DNA of 15,289 nucleotides from Acetatifactor sp. (GTDB taxonomy: Bacteria > Bacillota > Clostridia > Lachnospirales > Lachnospiraceae), in NCBI GenBank assembly GCA_016293615.1, contig JAEDDX010000057.1:1-15289 (forward strand), given 5' to 3'. Positions 1 through 5,923 of this stretch are shown here, piece after piece. The position numbers were made by a program, and so were the translations under genes. The stretch's first letter is position 1. Every line of letters begins with the position of its first letter. A model generated the notes under the pieces. The model was not told where the DNA came from. It saw only the letters and a program-made list of their open reading frames with translations, and did not search any database.

Positions 1-123
1 GAATCAGCAGGTCGGCAACGCCATTTTGTAATATGTTTCTGTTTGACATTTTTATGACCGCCTTTTGATTATTTTTATGTGTAAAAACATGAAAAGTCAA
101 TATTGCGAACAATAAAATAATGT

Positions 124-151
124 TTGACAAAAATAGAATATGATATATACT
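124..151 (+). promoter_or_regulatory. Sigma-A-type promoter, TTGACA-16-TATACT
   Basis: A perfect -35 hexamer TTGACA (124-129) lies 16 bases before TATACT (146-151), in AT-rich flanks. It points at the signal-peptide mini-ORF at 416 and possibly at the solute-binding lipoprotein at 702. The long distance to either start implies a leader of over 250 bases. Confidence 0.55.
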
Positions 152-165
152 AATGATTAAGTAAT

Positions 166-179
166 ATGACAATTGTCAT
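166..179. promoter_or_regulatory. 14-bp perfect palindrome, possible operator
   Basis: ATGACAATTGTCAT is a perfect inverted repeat placed just downstream of the -10 hexamer at 146-151, where a bound repressor would block early transcription. The placement is suggestive; the binding protein is unknown. Confidence 0.35.
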
Positions 180-187
180 TGAGGCGC

Positions 188-200
188 GGCGCCTGACACC
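188..200. repeat. Short palindromic motif, copy 1 (GGCGCCTGACACC)
   Basis: This is one of four related 13-15-bp near-palindromes in the first 5.2 kb, with consensus GGTGCCTG(A/G)CACC. It lies between the promoter at 124 and the mini-ORF at 416 and differs from the consensus at one position. The pattern resembles REP-type intergenic repeats; that label is inference. Confidence 0.45.
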
Positions 201-415
201 GGGGTAGAAACAGGCTCCTTTTGCAGACGACTGCGATAATATGAATGGGAGTCCATTGCAGAGTTGACAATCATATTTAATAGAACTACGATTGAAGAAA
301 AACAAGTTACGGACACTTATAAGCCGGTTTCCGATGTACCGTCATAAACTCTAGCAGAGGATTTAGGCACAGAGACAAAATCTCTATGCAGGGCAAAGGA
401 AAAAGAGGGAAGAAG

Positions 416-633
416 ATGAAGCAGCTAACTATTATGGGGTTGTTAGTTGCCCTGTTGTGCGTAACTCCGATGCCTGCGTTTGCGTCCGATGAGGAGAATG
501 AATGCAGACATAGAGAAGTTTGTACGGGATGACATTACACTATCCTGAATGGCTGATAGATTCTTTATCAAACACAGGTACACAAAAGTCTCTGGCGTTG
601 CGCATGTGGGGCAGAGAAACTTTTTCAAGATGA
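416..633 (+). pseudogene. Signal-peptide mini-ORF plus overlapping out-of-frame tail; probable remnant of a secreted protein
   Basis: An ATG at 416 follows a purine-rich stretch (AAAGAGGGAAGAAG) and opens a 38-residue ORF ending at 532. Its first 23 residues form a convincing Sec signal peptide: MK, a hydrophobic core, then PAFA-S as cleavage site. The following residues, SDEENEC, are acidic, and then the frame closes. A second frame starts at ATG 529, overlaps the TGA at 530 as ATGA, and runs 34 residues to 633 (starting MTLHYPEWLIDSL). A third frame, 498-548, reads MNADIEKFVRDDITLS. The shifting sense suggests a frameshifted, truncated secreted-protein gene. The alternative is a real secreted peptide of about 15 residues, which the sequence cannot exclude. 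No family is recognised. Confidence 0.4.
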
Positions 634-641
634 TATTCGTA

Positions 642-660
642 CAGTTCACAGTGTGAACTG
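642..660. promoter_or_regulatory. 19-bp perfect odd palindrome upstream of the solute-binding lipoprotein
   Basis: CAGTTCACA-G-TGTGAACTG has two perfect 9-base arms around a single central base, 41 bases before the ATG at 702. A possible -10 (CATAAT, 671-676) lies just downstream. Its length and symmetry are typical of a dimeric repressor or activator site. It does not match a CcpA cre site. The regulator is unknown and is not evident nearby. Confidence 0.5.
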
Positions 661-701
661 ACAGTGAAAACATAATTAGAGAGTCGAGAAAGGATATTAC
701 T

Positions 702-2855
702 ATGATAAGGTTAGTCAGAAGTATATCAACCACCATTTTATTGCTTATTTTGGTTATGGGTATATGTGCATGTGGGAAAAGTAATGTGACAACTGAGGGG
801 CTTTCTTCCGGAAACGAGCAACCGACTGAGGAAATGCAATCATATAAGGCATCTTTTCTCGACTTGTGTATAACACCGGATATTATTCCTCAAGTTTCGT
901 GTTTTCAGTTTGTGAGGGATTCATTTGCGTTCTGTGAATCGAAAGAGGGCGTGTTCAAGCTCTATAATGGCAATGTGAATAACGGTAAGGGAGAGATAGT
1001 GGAGATTCCTTTTGAGAAAAAAGGAATTCAGTTAATTGCTTATCGAGATTCCCGGGATACACTGTTTGTATTATTAAGAAATTCAGATGGATATAGTCTT
1101 GTTGATTATAAGTATTCTCAGAATACTACCGGAGAAAGTATGGCGTTAGATTGGTTGGCGGAAGACAATATTTCCCGGATGGCAGTGACAGACGAAACAA
1201 TTTGTATGCTCTCCGAGAGTAAATTGTATCTGGTAAATTCTGATCTGTCTCTTGCTAAAGTGTTTGATTGTCCGGGAAGTCACTTTAATGGCTATATAAC
1301 AGCGGTTGGAAAAAAATATTTTTATAGTTATACGGGTGCCGACCAATCTACCAGACTGGCCGTACTTGATATTGATTCCTTCAGAACGACAGATATCTCA
1401 GTGGTTCAGGGGCCAGGATTCATCAGCGATGACGGGAAATCAGTTCTGTATATAGATGGAGACTATTTGTGCCGATATGAACCAGATAATGGCAGCGCAG
1501 TTAAACTTTGTCAGTTTAGCACTTATAACATCAATAAGGAAAATATCATCGATCTTACGATAGATGACGAAGGAAGTATTCGTATAATCAGTTGGGAATT
1601 GGCCAATCAAATGAGGCCGGTAGAACTGATTGTATTGTCATCCAAAGATGAGGGAGAAGGAGAGGAACGAAAAATAGTATATCTGTCAGGCATGATAGAC
1701 TTTGATATGCAGTCACGGTATGGGGAGGCAGTAGCTGATTTTAATAAGAAAAACAGCGAGTATCAGGTTGTGATAGAATCTGTTTCTTCGAAAGATATTT
1801 CTTTGCGTGATGAAGAGAATATCCTTAATGCTCGAATCGCTGCGGGAGACAGAGTGGATCTGATTGCGGCGTACAATTATGATGCTTTTCAGAAGTACAA
1901 AGAAGCGCAGGTGCTGGAGGATTTGCTGCCCTATCTGCAAAGGTCGGGTATTAATCTTGAGGATATGAATGAAAGAATTCTCGGGTTCTACGAAGATGGT
2001 AATGAGTTACTGGGGTTGCCTATTCATTTTTCGGTACGTTCACTTGGCGGGAAGGCTTCTTTACTGGGAACTAATCCCGCTTGGACAGTAGGAGAGTTTC
2101 TGCAGTGGCTGGAGGAACATCCGGAGACTAAGGCAGCGAATAGCCTTCAAAAACAGGAAGTCCTTGCGTATTGTCTGATGGGCGATTTATCTGAATATGT
2201 AGATTTTGCATCCGGAGAGGCTGATTTCGATAACGAGAGCTTTGCAGCTTTATTGGAGAGAATCAAAAAACTGCATTCCGATGAAGACTATCATTATGAC
2301 GATTGGTTTTTACCTATGGAAGAAGGAGAAATTCGACTGGAAGATGTGTTTATTGACTTCAGAGAAGCAGAGAATTTGCTTGCTGTTCAGTATGGAGACG
2401 ATTTTGTGTTCAAGGGATTCCCGGGGAAGGATGGAGAGCCGGTGTACTTTTATGGAGCGGCAACTTTGCATATATCGAAGAACAGTAAAAATAAAGATGC
2501 CGCATTTGAGTTCTTACAGTTTTATTACAAATGGCGTGAAGAAAGGACAGAGAAAGAATTCCCGTTATCTGTAAAAAAGTTTGATGCAATTAGTGAGAAG
2601 CTGACAGAGGAGCATACACTTAACCAGTTTATTCCCGGAACATCGGAAGTGGTTACATACCAGCTTTCAGATGAGAGAAAGCAAGAGCTCCGCACACTTG
2701 TTGGAATGGTAACAATAAGCAGTTATGAGCAAGATATTATCCGGAGTATTATTGCCGAGGAGACAGAAAGTTATTTTGCAGGCCAAAAGGATGTAAGTGT
2801 TGTCTGTGAGATCATACAGAACAGGGTGCAGGTTTACTTGGATGAAAAGAAATAA
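702..2855 (+). CDS. Extracellular solute-binding lipoprotein (ABC-type family 1) with N-terminal propeller-like domain
   Basis: The 717-residue product begins with a lipoprotein signal peptide (hydrophobic residues about 9-20, lipobox ICAC ending at C24). Residues about 45-320 form repeated short beta segments with Asp/Gly turns, such as YLVNSDLSL, VLDIDSF and SVLYIDGDYLCRYEPDNG, suggestive of a beta-propeller. Residues about 325-715 have the features of family 1 solute-binding proteins: VADFNKKNSEYQVVIES, the cluster AAGDRVDLIAA, LLGLPIHFSV, WTVGEFLQWLEEHP, and the C-terminal GAATLHISKNSKNKDAAFEFLQF followed by FPLSVKKFDA. The protein should sit on the outer face of the membrane and bind a sugar or oligosaccharide-like ligand; the ligand is not readable. 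A GAAAGGA site lies 8 bases before ATG 702. No permease or ATPase gene is adjacent, so it is either an orphan or pairs with a distant transporter. It is longer than the usual 400-550 residues because of the extra N-terminal domain. Confidence 0.88.
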   Translation: MIRLVRSISTTILLLILVMGICACGKSNVTTEGLSSGNEQPTEEMQSYKASFLDLCITPDIIPQVSCFQFVRDSFAFCESKEGVFKLYNGNVNNGKGEIVEIPFEKKGIQLIAYRDSRDTLFVLLRNSDGYSLVDYKYSQNTTGESMALDWLAEDNISRMAVTDETICMLSESKLYLVNSDLSLAKVFDCPGSHFNGYITAVGKKYFYSYTGADQSTRLAVLDIDSFRTTDISVVQGPGFISDDGKSVLYIDGDYLCRYEPDNGSAVKLCQFSTYNINKENIIDLTIDDEGSIRIISWELANQMRPVELIVLSSKDEGEGEERKIVYLSGMIDFDMQSRYGEAVADFNKKNSEYQVVIESVSSKDISLRDEENILNARIAAGDRVDLIAAYNYDAFQKYKEAQVLEDLLPYLQRSGINLEDMNERILGFYEDGNELLGLPIHFSVRSLGGKASLLGTNPAWTVGEFLQWLEEHPETKAANSLQKQEVLAYCLMGDLSEYVDFASGEADFDNESFAALLERIKKLHSDEDYHYDDWFLPMEEGEIRLEDVFIDFREAENLLAVQYGDDFVFKGFPGKDGEPVYFYGAATLHISKNSKNKDAAFEFLQFYYKWREERTEKEFPLSVKKFDAISEKLTEEHTLNQFIPGTSEVVTYQLSDERKQELRTLVGMVTISSYEQDIIRSIIAEETESYFAGQKDVSVVCEIIQNRVQVYLDEKK

Positions 2856-3005
2856 ATATTATCATGTCTTGCTATGATGTTGCGTGAAATGACAGGCTTT
2901 TTAAAGGTGAAAACTTGTGCAGGGAGACTTGGAAAATTTTATGTTTCTTATAATTGCTTATTTTCACATTTATGTAAAGTTGTAAGTATATGTAAACCTG
3001 AATTA

Positions 3006-3040
3006 TTCACGGTTGTACCGTGAAAGTGGCTGAAAGCCAC
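3006..3040. repeat. Two tandem inverted repeats
   Basis: TTCACGGT (3006-3013) pairs with ACCGTGAA (3017-3024) across a three-base TGT loop. One base later GTGGCT (3026-3031) pairs with AGCCAC (3035-3040) across GAA. No T-tract follows, so neither is a standard terminator. Confidence 0.45.
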
Positions 3041-3076
3041 ATTGTTACTGTATTTTAACTGAATATTGCTTTTCAC

Positions 3077-3185
3077 CTATCAAGTGAATGAAAAAAGAGC
3101 ATCCACTTGTGATAGAATTAAGGTGTCGAATCTCAAATCATACCAACAAAAGGAGCCCTTTATGAGTATTCCAAATGTGAATTGA
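3077..3185 (+). mobile_element. Possible 5' end scar of an insertion sequence: hairpin, strong RBS and a seven-codon transposase-like start
   Basis: A hairpin with arms 3077-3090 and 3100-3115 (AAAAAAGAG in the loop, small bulges) precedes a leader with AAAGGAG and ATG 3162. The encoded start MSIPNVN ends at TGA 3183-3185. A strong RBS leading into seven codons is odd for a functional gene and fits a transposase leader cut off by deletion. MSIPNVN resembles transposase starts I have seen, but this is memory-based inference; no terminal inverted repeats or target duplication could be assigned. The downstream lipoprotein at 3201 is in the same frame, so it may have been placed behind this leader by the deletion. 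Confidence 0.3.
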
Positions 3186-3200
3186 TAAAAGGGGTATTTT

Positions 3201-3869
3201 ATGACGAGGGTATTTTTAATGGTTGAATGTATCGCTTGTCTGATGTTATGCAGCTGTGGAAATCGCGGGGTCTCTTTGCCCAAGCTGACGCCTGCCGTGC
3301 TTGATGAATTGTATCAGCAGGAATTTGATGCATACACGGATAAACTGCCGAGCCCTGTAGACTTTGGCTTTGAATCCCTGACATATAACGGCAGGGTCTA
3401 TACGGCCGGCCGGGGCGACCATCTTTGCTTTGCCTATGAGATGGAGCAGCCGTTCGATACGGGCGAAAAGTCTCTCACAGATTTCCCACTTGAGAAGTTA
3501 GGCGATGTATACGGAGAAGTATTTGTCAGGCCGGTGTATGGGGATCTGAATGATATCCGCATTGAGTCCGGAAAAGATCTGCTGGATAGGATTCTGAACC
3601 CTCTGAATGCTGAAATATATGGAGTCAGGAAGCAGCCTGATACTCTGCGGACGCTCTCAGGTGAAAAGCCGGAAGATGTCTATTTCCTTGGTGATTTTTA
3701 TCAGAGCACCGTGGTCACGGAGAAGGCAGTCAAGAATCCGGAGCAGTATACCACAGTCTATATCCGGGAGAAAGAGCCGTACGGCCGTACATTGTGCTTC
3801 CGGGATTACGATGACGGAGTCTATGGGTATGGTACACCTGAGGGCACTGTGATTTATCTCAAGAAATAG
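3201..3869 (+). CDS. Predicted lipoprotein of unknown function
   Basis: The 222-residue product has a short lipoprotein signal: hydrophobic residues 4-16 interrupted by Glu9, and lipobox LCSC ending at C19. The mature part is rich in Asp, Tyr and Gly and has no membrane segment. Recognisable patches are FESLTYNGRVYTAG (about 52-65), KLGDVYGEVFVRPVYGD (about 94-110) and a C-terminal FRDYDDGVYGYGTPEGTVIYLKK. I recognise no family and no catalytic motif. ATG 3201 follows AAAAGGGG at a normal distance, with the stop of a seven-codon ORF 16 bases before the ATG. The base composition is more GC-rich than the upstream solute-binding gene, hinting at a different origin. It is probably surface-attached; any role is unknown. 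Confidence 0.7.
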   Translation: MTRVFLMVECIACLMLCSCGNRGVSLPKLTPAVLDELYQQEFDAYTDKLPSPVDFGFESLTYNGRVYTAGRGDHLCFAYEMEQPFDTGEKSLTDFPLEKLGDVYGEVFVRPVYGDLNDIRIESGKDLLDRILNPLNAEIYGVRKQPDTLRTLSGEKPEDVYFLGDFYQSTVVTEKAVKNPEQYTTVYIREKEPYGRTLCFRDYDDGVYGYGTPEGTVIYLKK

Positions 3870-4202
3870 CGCCGGGTAGCGGACGACTGGCGGAGCAATG
3901 TCATCTGAAAGCTGGCCTGGCAGATTGACCTCAAAGGAACGGAACGCAAGAGATTATCTCCGAGGAATCGGACGCGGCCAAGGATGATGAAACAAACAGT
4001 GCGTATGATAATACTGTGATAGACCAATATGAATCAGAAGAAAAGTTGGCAAGAGAAGTCTTATCTAGTGGCTGACACCAAGAGTGTATAGAATAATCCG
4101 AAAAGATTCGTTATCTTATGAAACTCGTGCAAGTAATATTTCAAAAGAAAAGCGTTATCCTATGCTATAAGAAAGATTGACATTTTTGCATTTGGAAGTT
4201 AG
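3870..4202. other. Decayed intergenic stretch, probably remains of the metalloprotease gene downstream
   Basis: Short stretches with protein-like character appear in different frames and are closed by stops: about 3950-4075 (reads EESDAAKDDETNSAYDNT and onward, ending LSSG-stop) and 4084-4170 (VYRIIRKDSLSYETRA and onward, stop). Frame 3 before 4203 reads IDIFAFGS, then TAG at 4200-4202, then the protease fragment. This fits a gene broken by frameshifts and a nonsense mutation, though short frames like these also occur by chance. One copy of the GTGCCTGACACC-type motif lies at 4066-4080. Confidence 0.4.
4066..4080. repeat. Short palindromic motif, copy 2 (TAGTGGCTGACACCA)
   Basis: This is the most diverged of the four copies, with two differences from TGGTGCCTGACACCA. 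It overlaps the stop codon of a short decayed reading frame. Confidence 0.3.
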
Positions 4203-4388
4203 GTGTATATGAATATGAAAAAGACTTTACAGCACGAGGTGGGACATGTATTCCTGCTGAAACACCCTGGTTCTGTATATAGTGCACATTCTGTAATGCA
4301 GCAAGGTACGCCTAATTCATCAACAATATCTCCGAATGTCACTTCATCAGATCACAGCAATATAGCTTCGAAATGGGGGAATGAATAA
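4203..4388 (+). pseudogene. C-terminal fragment of a metzincin-type zinc metalloprotease
   Basis: The 61-residue frame contains HEVGHVFLLKH at residues 11-21, which fits the metzincin zinc site HExxHxxGxxH except that the usual Gly is Leu. It is followed by SVMQQG, resembling the Met-turn that closes the active site in this clan, and by DHSNIASKWG, similar to the end of small secreted clostridial proteases of this type. The substrate-binding N-terminal half, normally over 100 residues with a signal peptide, is missing. A TAG lies directly upstream in frame, so translation would have to begin at GTG 4203 or ATG 4209 behind a weak GGAAG. I read it as a remnant. It could still be translated as a leader for the adjacent lipoprotein, since its TAA abuts the next ATG. 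Confidence 0.6.
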
Positions 4389-5012
4389 ATGGTTTGTGTG
4401 AAAAAAAGTCTTTTGATAGTGTTGGTTTTATGCATTTGTCTATCCGGGTGCGGAACAAGAGCGGAGGAGTCAAAAGAAGAGGCATTGCCGATAGTGTACA
4501 TAGGGGGATCCGACCGGCCGTATGTTTTTGATTACAATTCTTTGGAAGACGGTGCCCAACTGATCGTTAAGGTAACAGCATTGGAAAAGACCGATCAGCA
4601 AGTCAGGACCACATATCTTGACTGGGTAGACAGATATGAGCCGGTATCAGGGGGAAGTTACAGGAAACTGTTGATTGATCAGGTGATAAAAGGAGATAAG
4701 GAGCTGGAGGGGACTGACATCACATTCCTGCAGGAATGTTTTGATTGGGAACAGGATACTCATAAGGGAACAGAAAAGGTGACTTATTGCTATTCCGGAG
4801 CAAGACCACTTGAAAAGGGAAAGCAATATATTCTGTTTTTGATTCCCAAAAAAGCAGAGTCCGGTGAGGTGATGTATTATTCGAAATATGATTTCCAAGG
4901 GATATATGAGTATAAGGAGGGGAAGGCGGTTTGCTGCCTGAACGAAGGGGTTGAGCTCAACGATTTACCTTATCAGGAGTTTGCGGATATATTGAACGAT
5001 CTTTATCAATGA
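4389..5012 (+). CDS. Predicted lipoprotein of unknown function, possible NTR/OB-like beta-barrel
   Basis: The 207-residue product carries a textbook lipoprotein signal: VKKSLLIVLVLCIC, lipobox LSGC at C21. The mature domain alternates beta-like segments: AQLIVKVTALEK, KLLIDQVIKGDKELEGTDITFLQE, an ARPLEKGKQYILFLIPK segment, and a final QGIYEYKEGKAVCC. The arrangement 'V.V..V.KG....I......L..G..Y.LFL' recalls TIMP/NTR-like domains found in some bacterial exported proteins; this is pattern-based inference. ATG 4389 follows directly on the TAA of the protease fragment with GGGGGAA 10 bases upstream, so translation may be coupled. GTG 4398, which would give the usual VKK signal-peptide start, is an alternative. 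No operon partner is evident downstream. Confidence 0.72.
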   Translation: MVCVKKSLLIVLVLCICLSGCGTRAEESKEEALPIVYIGGSDRPYVFDYNSLEDGAQLIVKVTALEKTDQQVRTTYLDWVDRYEPVSGGSYRKLLIDQVIKGDKELEGTDITFLQECFDWEQDTHKGTEKVTYCYSGARPLEKGKQYILFLIPKKAESGEVMYYSKYDFQGIYEYKEGKAVCCLNEGVELNDLPYQEFADILNDLYQ

Positions 5013-5028
5013 TAAAGCTAGCAGCCCC

Positions 5029-5045
5029 CCGGTGCCCGGCACCGG
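5029..5045. repeat. Short palindromic motif, copy 3 (perfect 17-bp CCGGTGCCCGGCACCGG)
   Basis: This is the most symmetrical copy: 8-base arms around a central C. It lies 16 bases after the stop of the lipoprotein at 5012 and could also act as a hairpin in the transcript, but no proper T-tract follows. Confidence 0.5.
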
Positions 5046-5160
5046 AGGTTTTGCTGTGAGGAGGCTTTGTTTTTCGAGCGTGAAAAACGAACAGTGAATT
5101 TACAACAACCTTTTGCAATGGAGTTCTTTTTTGATATAGTGGTAGATAGAGATGGGTATC

Positions 5161-5175
5161 TGGTGCCTGGCACTA
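5161..5175. repeat. Short palindromic motif, copy 4 (TGGTGCCTGGCACTA)
   Basis: A near-consensus copy 45 bases upstream of the start of the solute-binding remnant. Together with copy 3 it brackets the 5046-5160 spacer. Confidence 0.45.
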
Positions 5176-5219
5176 AAGGTTATTCATGAGTGGCATATGC
5201 TGTGAATGGGGGGAGTCCT

Positions 5220-5802
5220 GTGAAGAATATTTTAAAGAGAATATGTCTGTTTCTTTACATATTTTTGCTTGTTTTCGTCCTGAGCGGTTGTGCCAACGGC
5301 AGGAATCCCCAAAATGAATTGACCGGTGAAGATGAGCCTTTGGCAGCAGAAAGTGTAGATTTCTATGAAGTCCTGCTGCAGATGGAATTAAGTGCGGATA
5401 ATACGGAAGATGTCATTGACAACGCCGGAGGAACAGGCAATTGCCTGTCTTTTTATGAAGTATCTTCTGTCTTATGATGTACAGCCTGCATTGGCAGAAG
5501 AACTGAGCTTTCCGTTTAGTATCAGATATGATGTGATGCAGGAACAATTCAACCGAATGAGAGATGGTATTGTTGTAAATAAGTATCTTTACCCACCGAT
5601 ACAGATCGATCAAGTTGACAGAGAAAGAGACAAAAAGATACTGGATGAAATCCTTGAGGAGGCTGTTCCGTATCCGCATCTTACGGCTGAATTGAGCGAG
5701 ATTTTCGAGGAGGAGCTGAATCGTTATCAGAAACAACTGGTGGGATTGGAGGAAGTTGTCGCAAATATCGGGAAGCGTGTGCAGCTGTATCTGGACGAAT
5801 AA
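5220..5802 (+). pseudogene. Solute-binding lipoprotein remnant: signal peptide and C-terminus kept, middle deleted, frameshifted
   Basis: GTG 5220 follows GGGGGGAG and opens a lipoprotein signal, KNILKRICLFLYIFLLVFVLSGC, then an acidic linker; this frame ends at 5477. From about 5405 the +1 frame reads LTTPEEQAIACLFMKYLLSYDVQPALAEE, then LSFPFSIRYDV, and finishes GKRVQLYLDE at 5802. That C-terminus lines up with the intact protein at 702-2855: AAFEFLQFYYKWRE, EFPLSVKKFDA and QNRVQVYLDEKK occupy the same places. The propeller and most of the binding domain, about 500 codons, are missing. The simplest reading is an internal deletion with a frame change at about 5390-5430, in a paralogue of the gene at 702. 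The C-terminal part alone could be expressed from ATG 5392 but would have no export signal. Confidence 0.75.
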
Positions 5803-5923
5803 TCGAATCATCAGGCAGAGGCGATGTCTTTCCATATTACTCTTTCCTTATGAGTGCAGGTGTGATATCATAATCATGAAAGGCCGATTCGGCTTGGATA
5901 CGGCAAAAGGAGGTCGAAAACCT

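Larger units (their letters stand above)
1..415. other. AT-rich leader region without a complete gene
   Basis: I see no protein-coding gene here. The stretch is very AT-rich up to about 180. It holds one good promoter (124-151), a 14-bp palindrome (166-179), one copy of a GGCGCCTGACACC motif (188-200) and a short hairpin AATGG-GAGT-CCATT (244-257). The region from about 260 to 400 shows nothing I can name. It probably serves as the promoter and untranslated leader for the mini-ORF at 416. Confidence 0.6.
2856..3200. other. Intergenic stretch with three hairpins and a possible insertion-sequence scar
   Basis: No gene longer than a few codons is seen. The stretch holds two adjacent short hairpins (3006-3024 and 3026-3040), a larger hairpin (3077-3115), and an unusually strong ribosome binding site AAAGGAG (3149-3155) before ATG 3162. 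That ATG opens only a seven-codon ORF (MSIPNVN), which stops at 3185. No clear rho-independent terminator for the preceding gene was found. Confidence 0.5.

Noticed and set aside
443..736. Minus-strand 97-codon open frame across the mini-ORF and the start of the solute-binding gene
   Set aside because: No RBS, no family resemblance, and it overlaps the promoter-side region and signal peptide of a convincing plus-strand gene.
3006..3040. Tandem hairpins as domain V/VI of a group II intron
   Set aside because: The loops and stems do not match the conserved AGC...AAAG...GTTC pattern of domain V, and no intron-encoded protein is present.
5756..5923. Upstream extension of the LiaF-like gene to ATG 5756
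   Set aside because: The extension overlaps the end of the solute-binding remnant, has no RBS and non-homologous composition, while ATG 5924 has a perfect AAAGGAGG.
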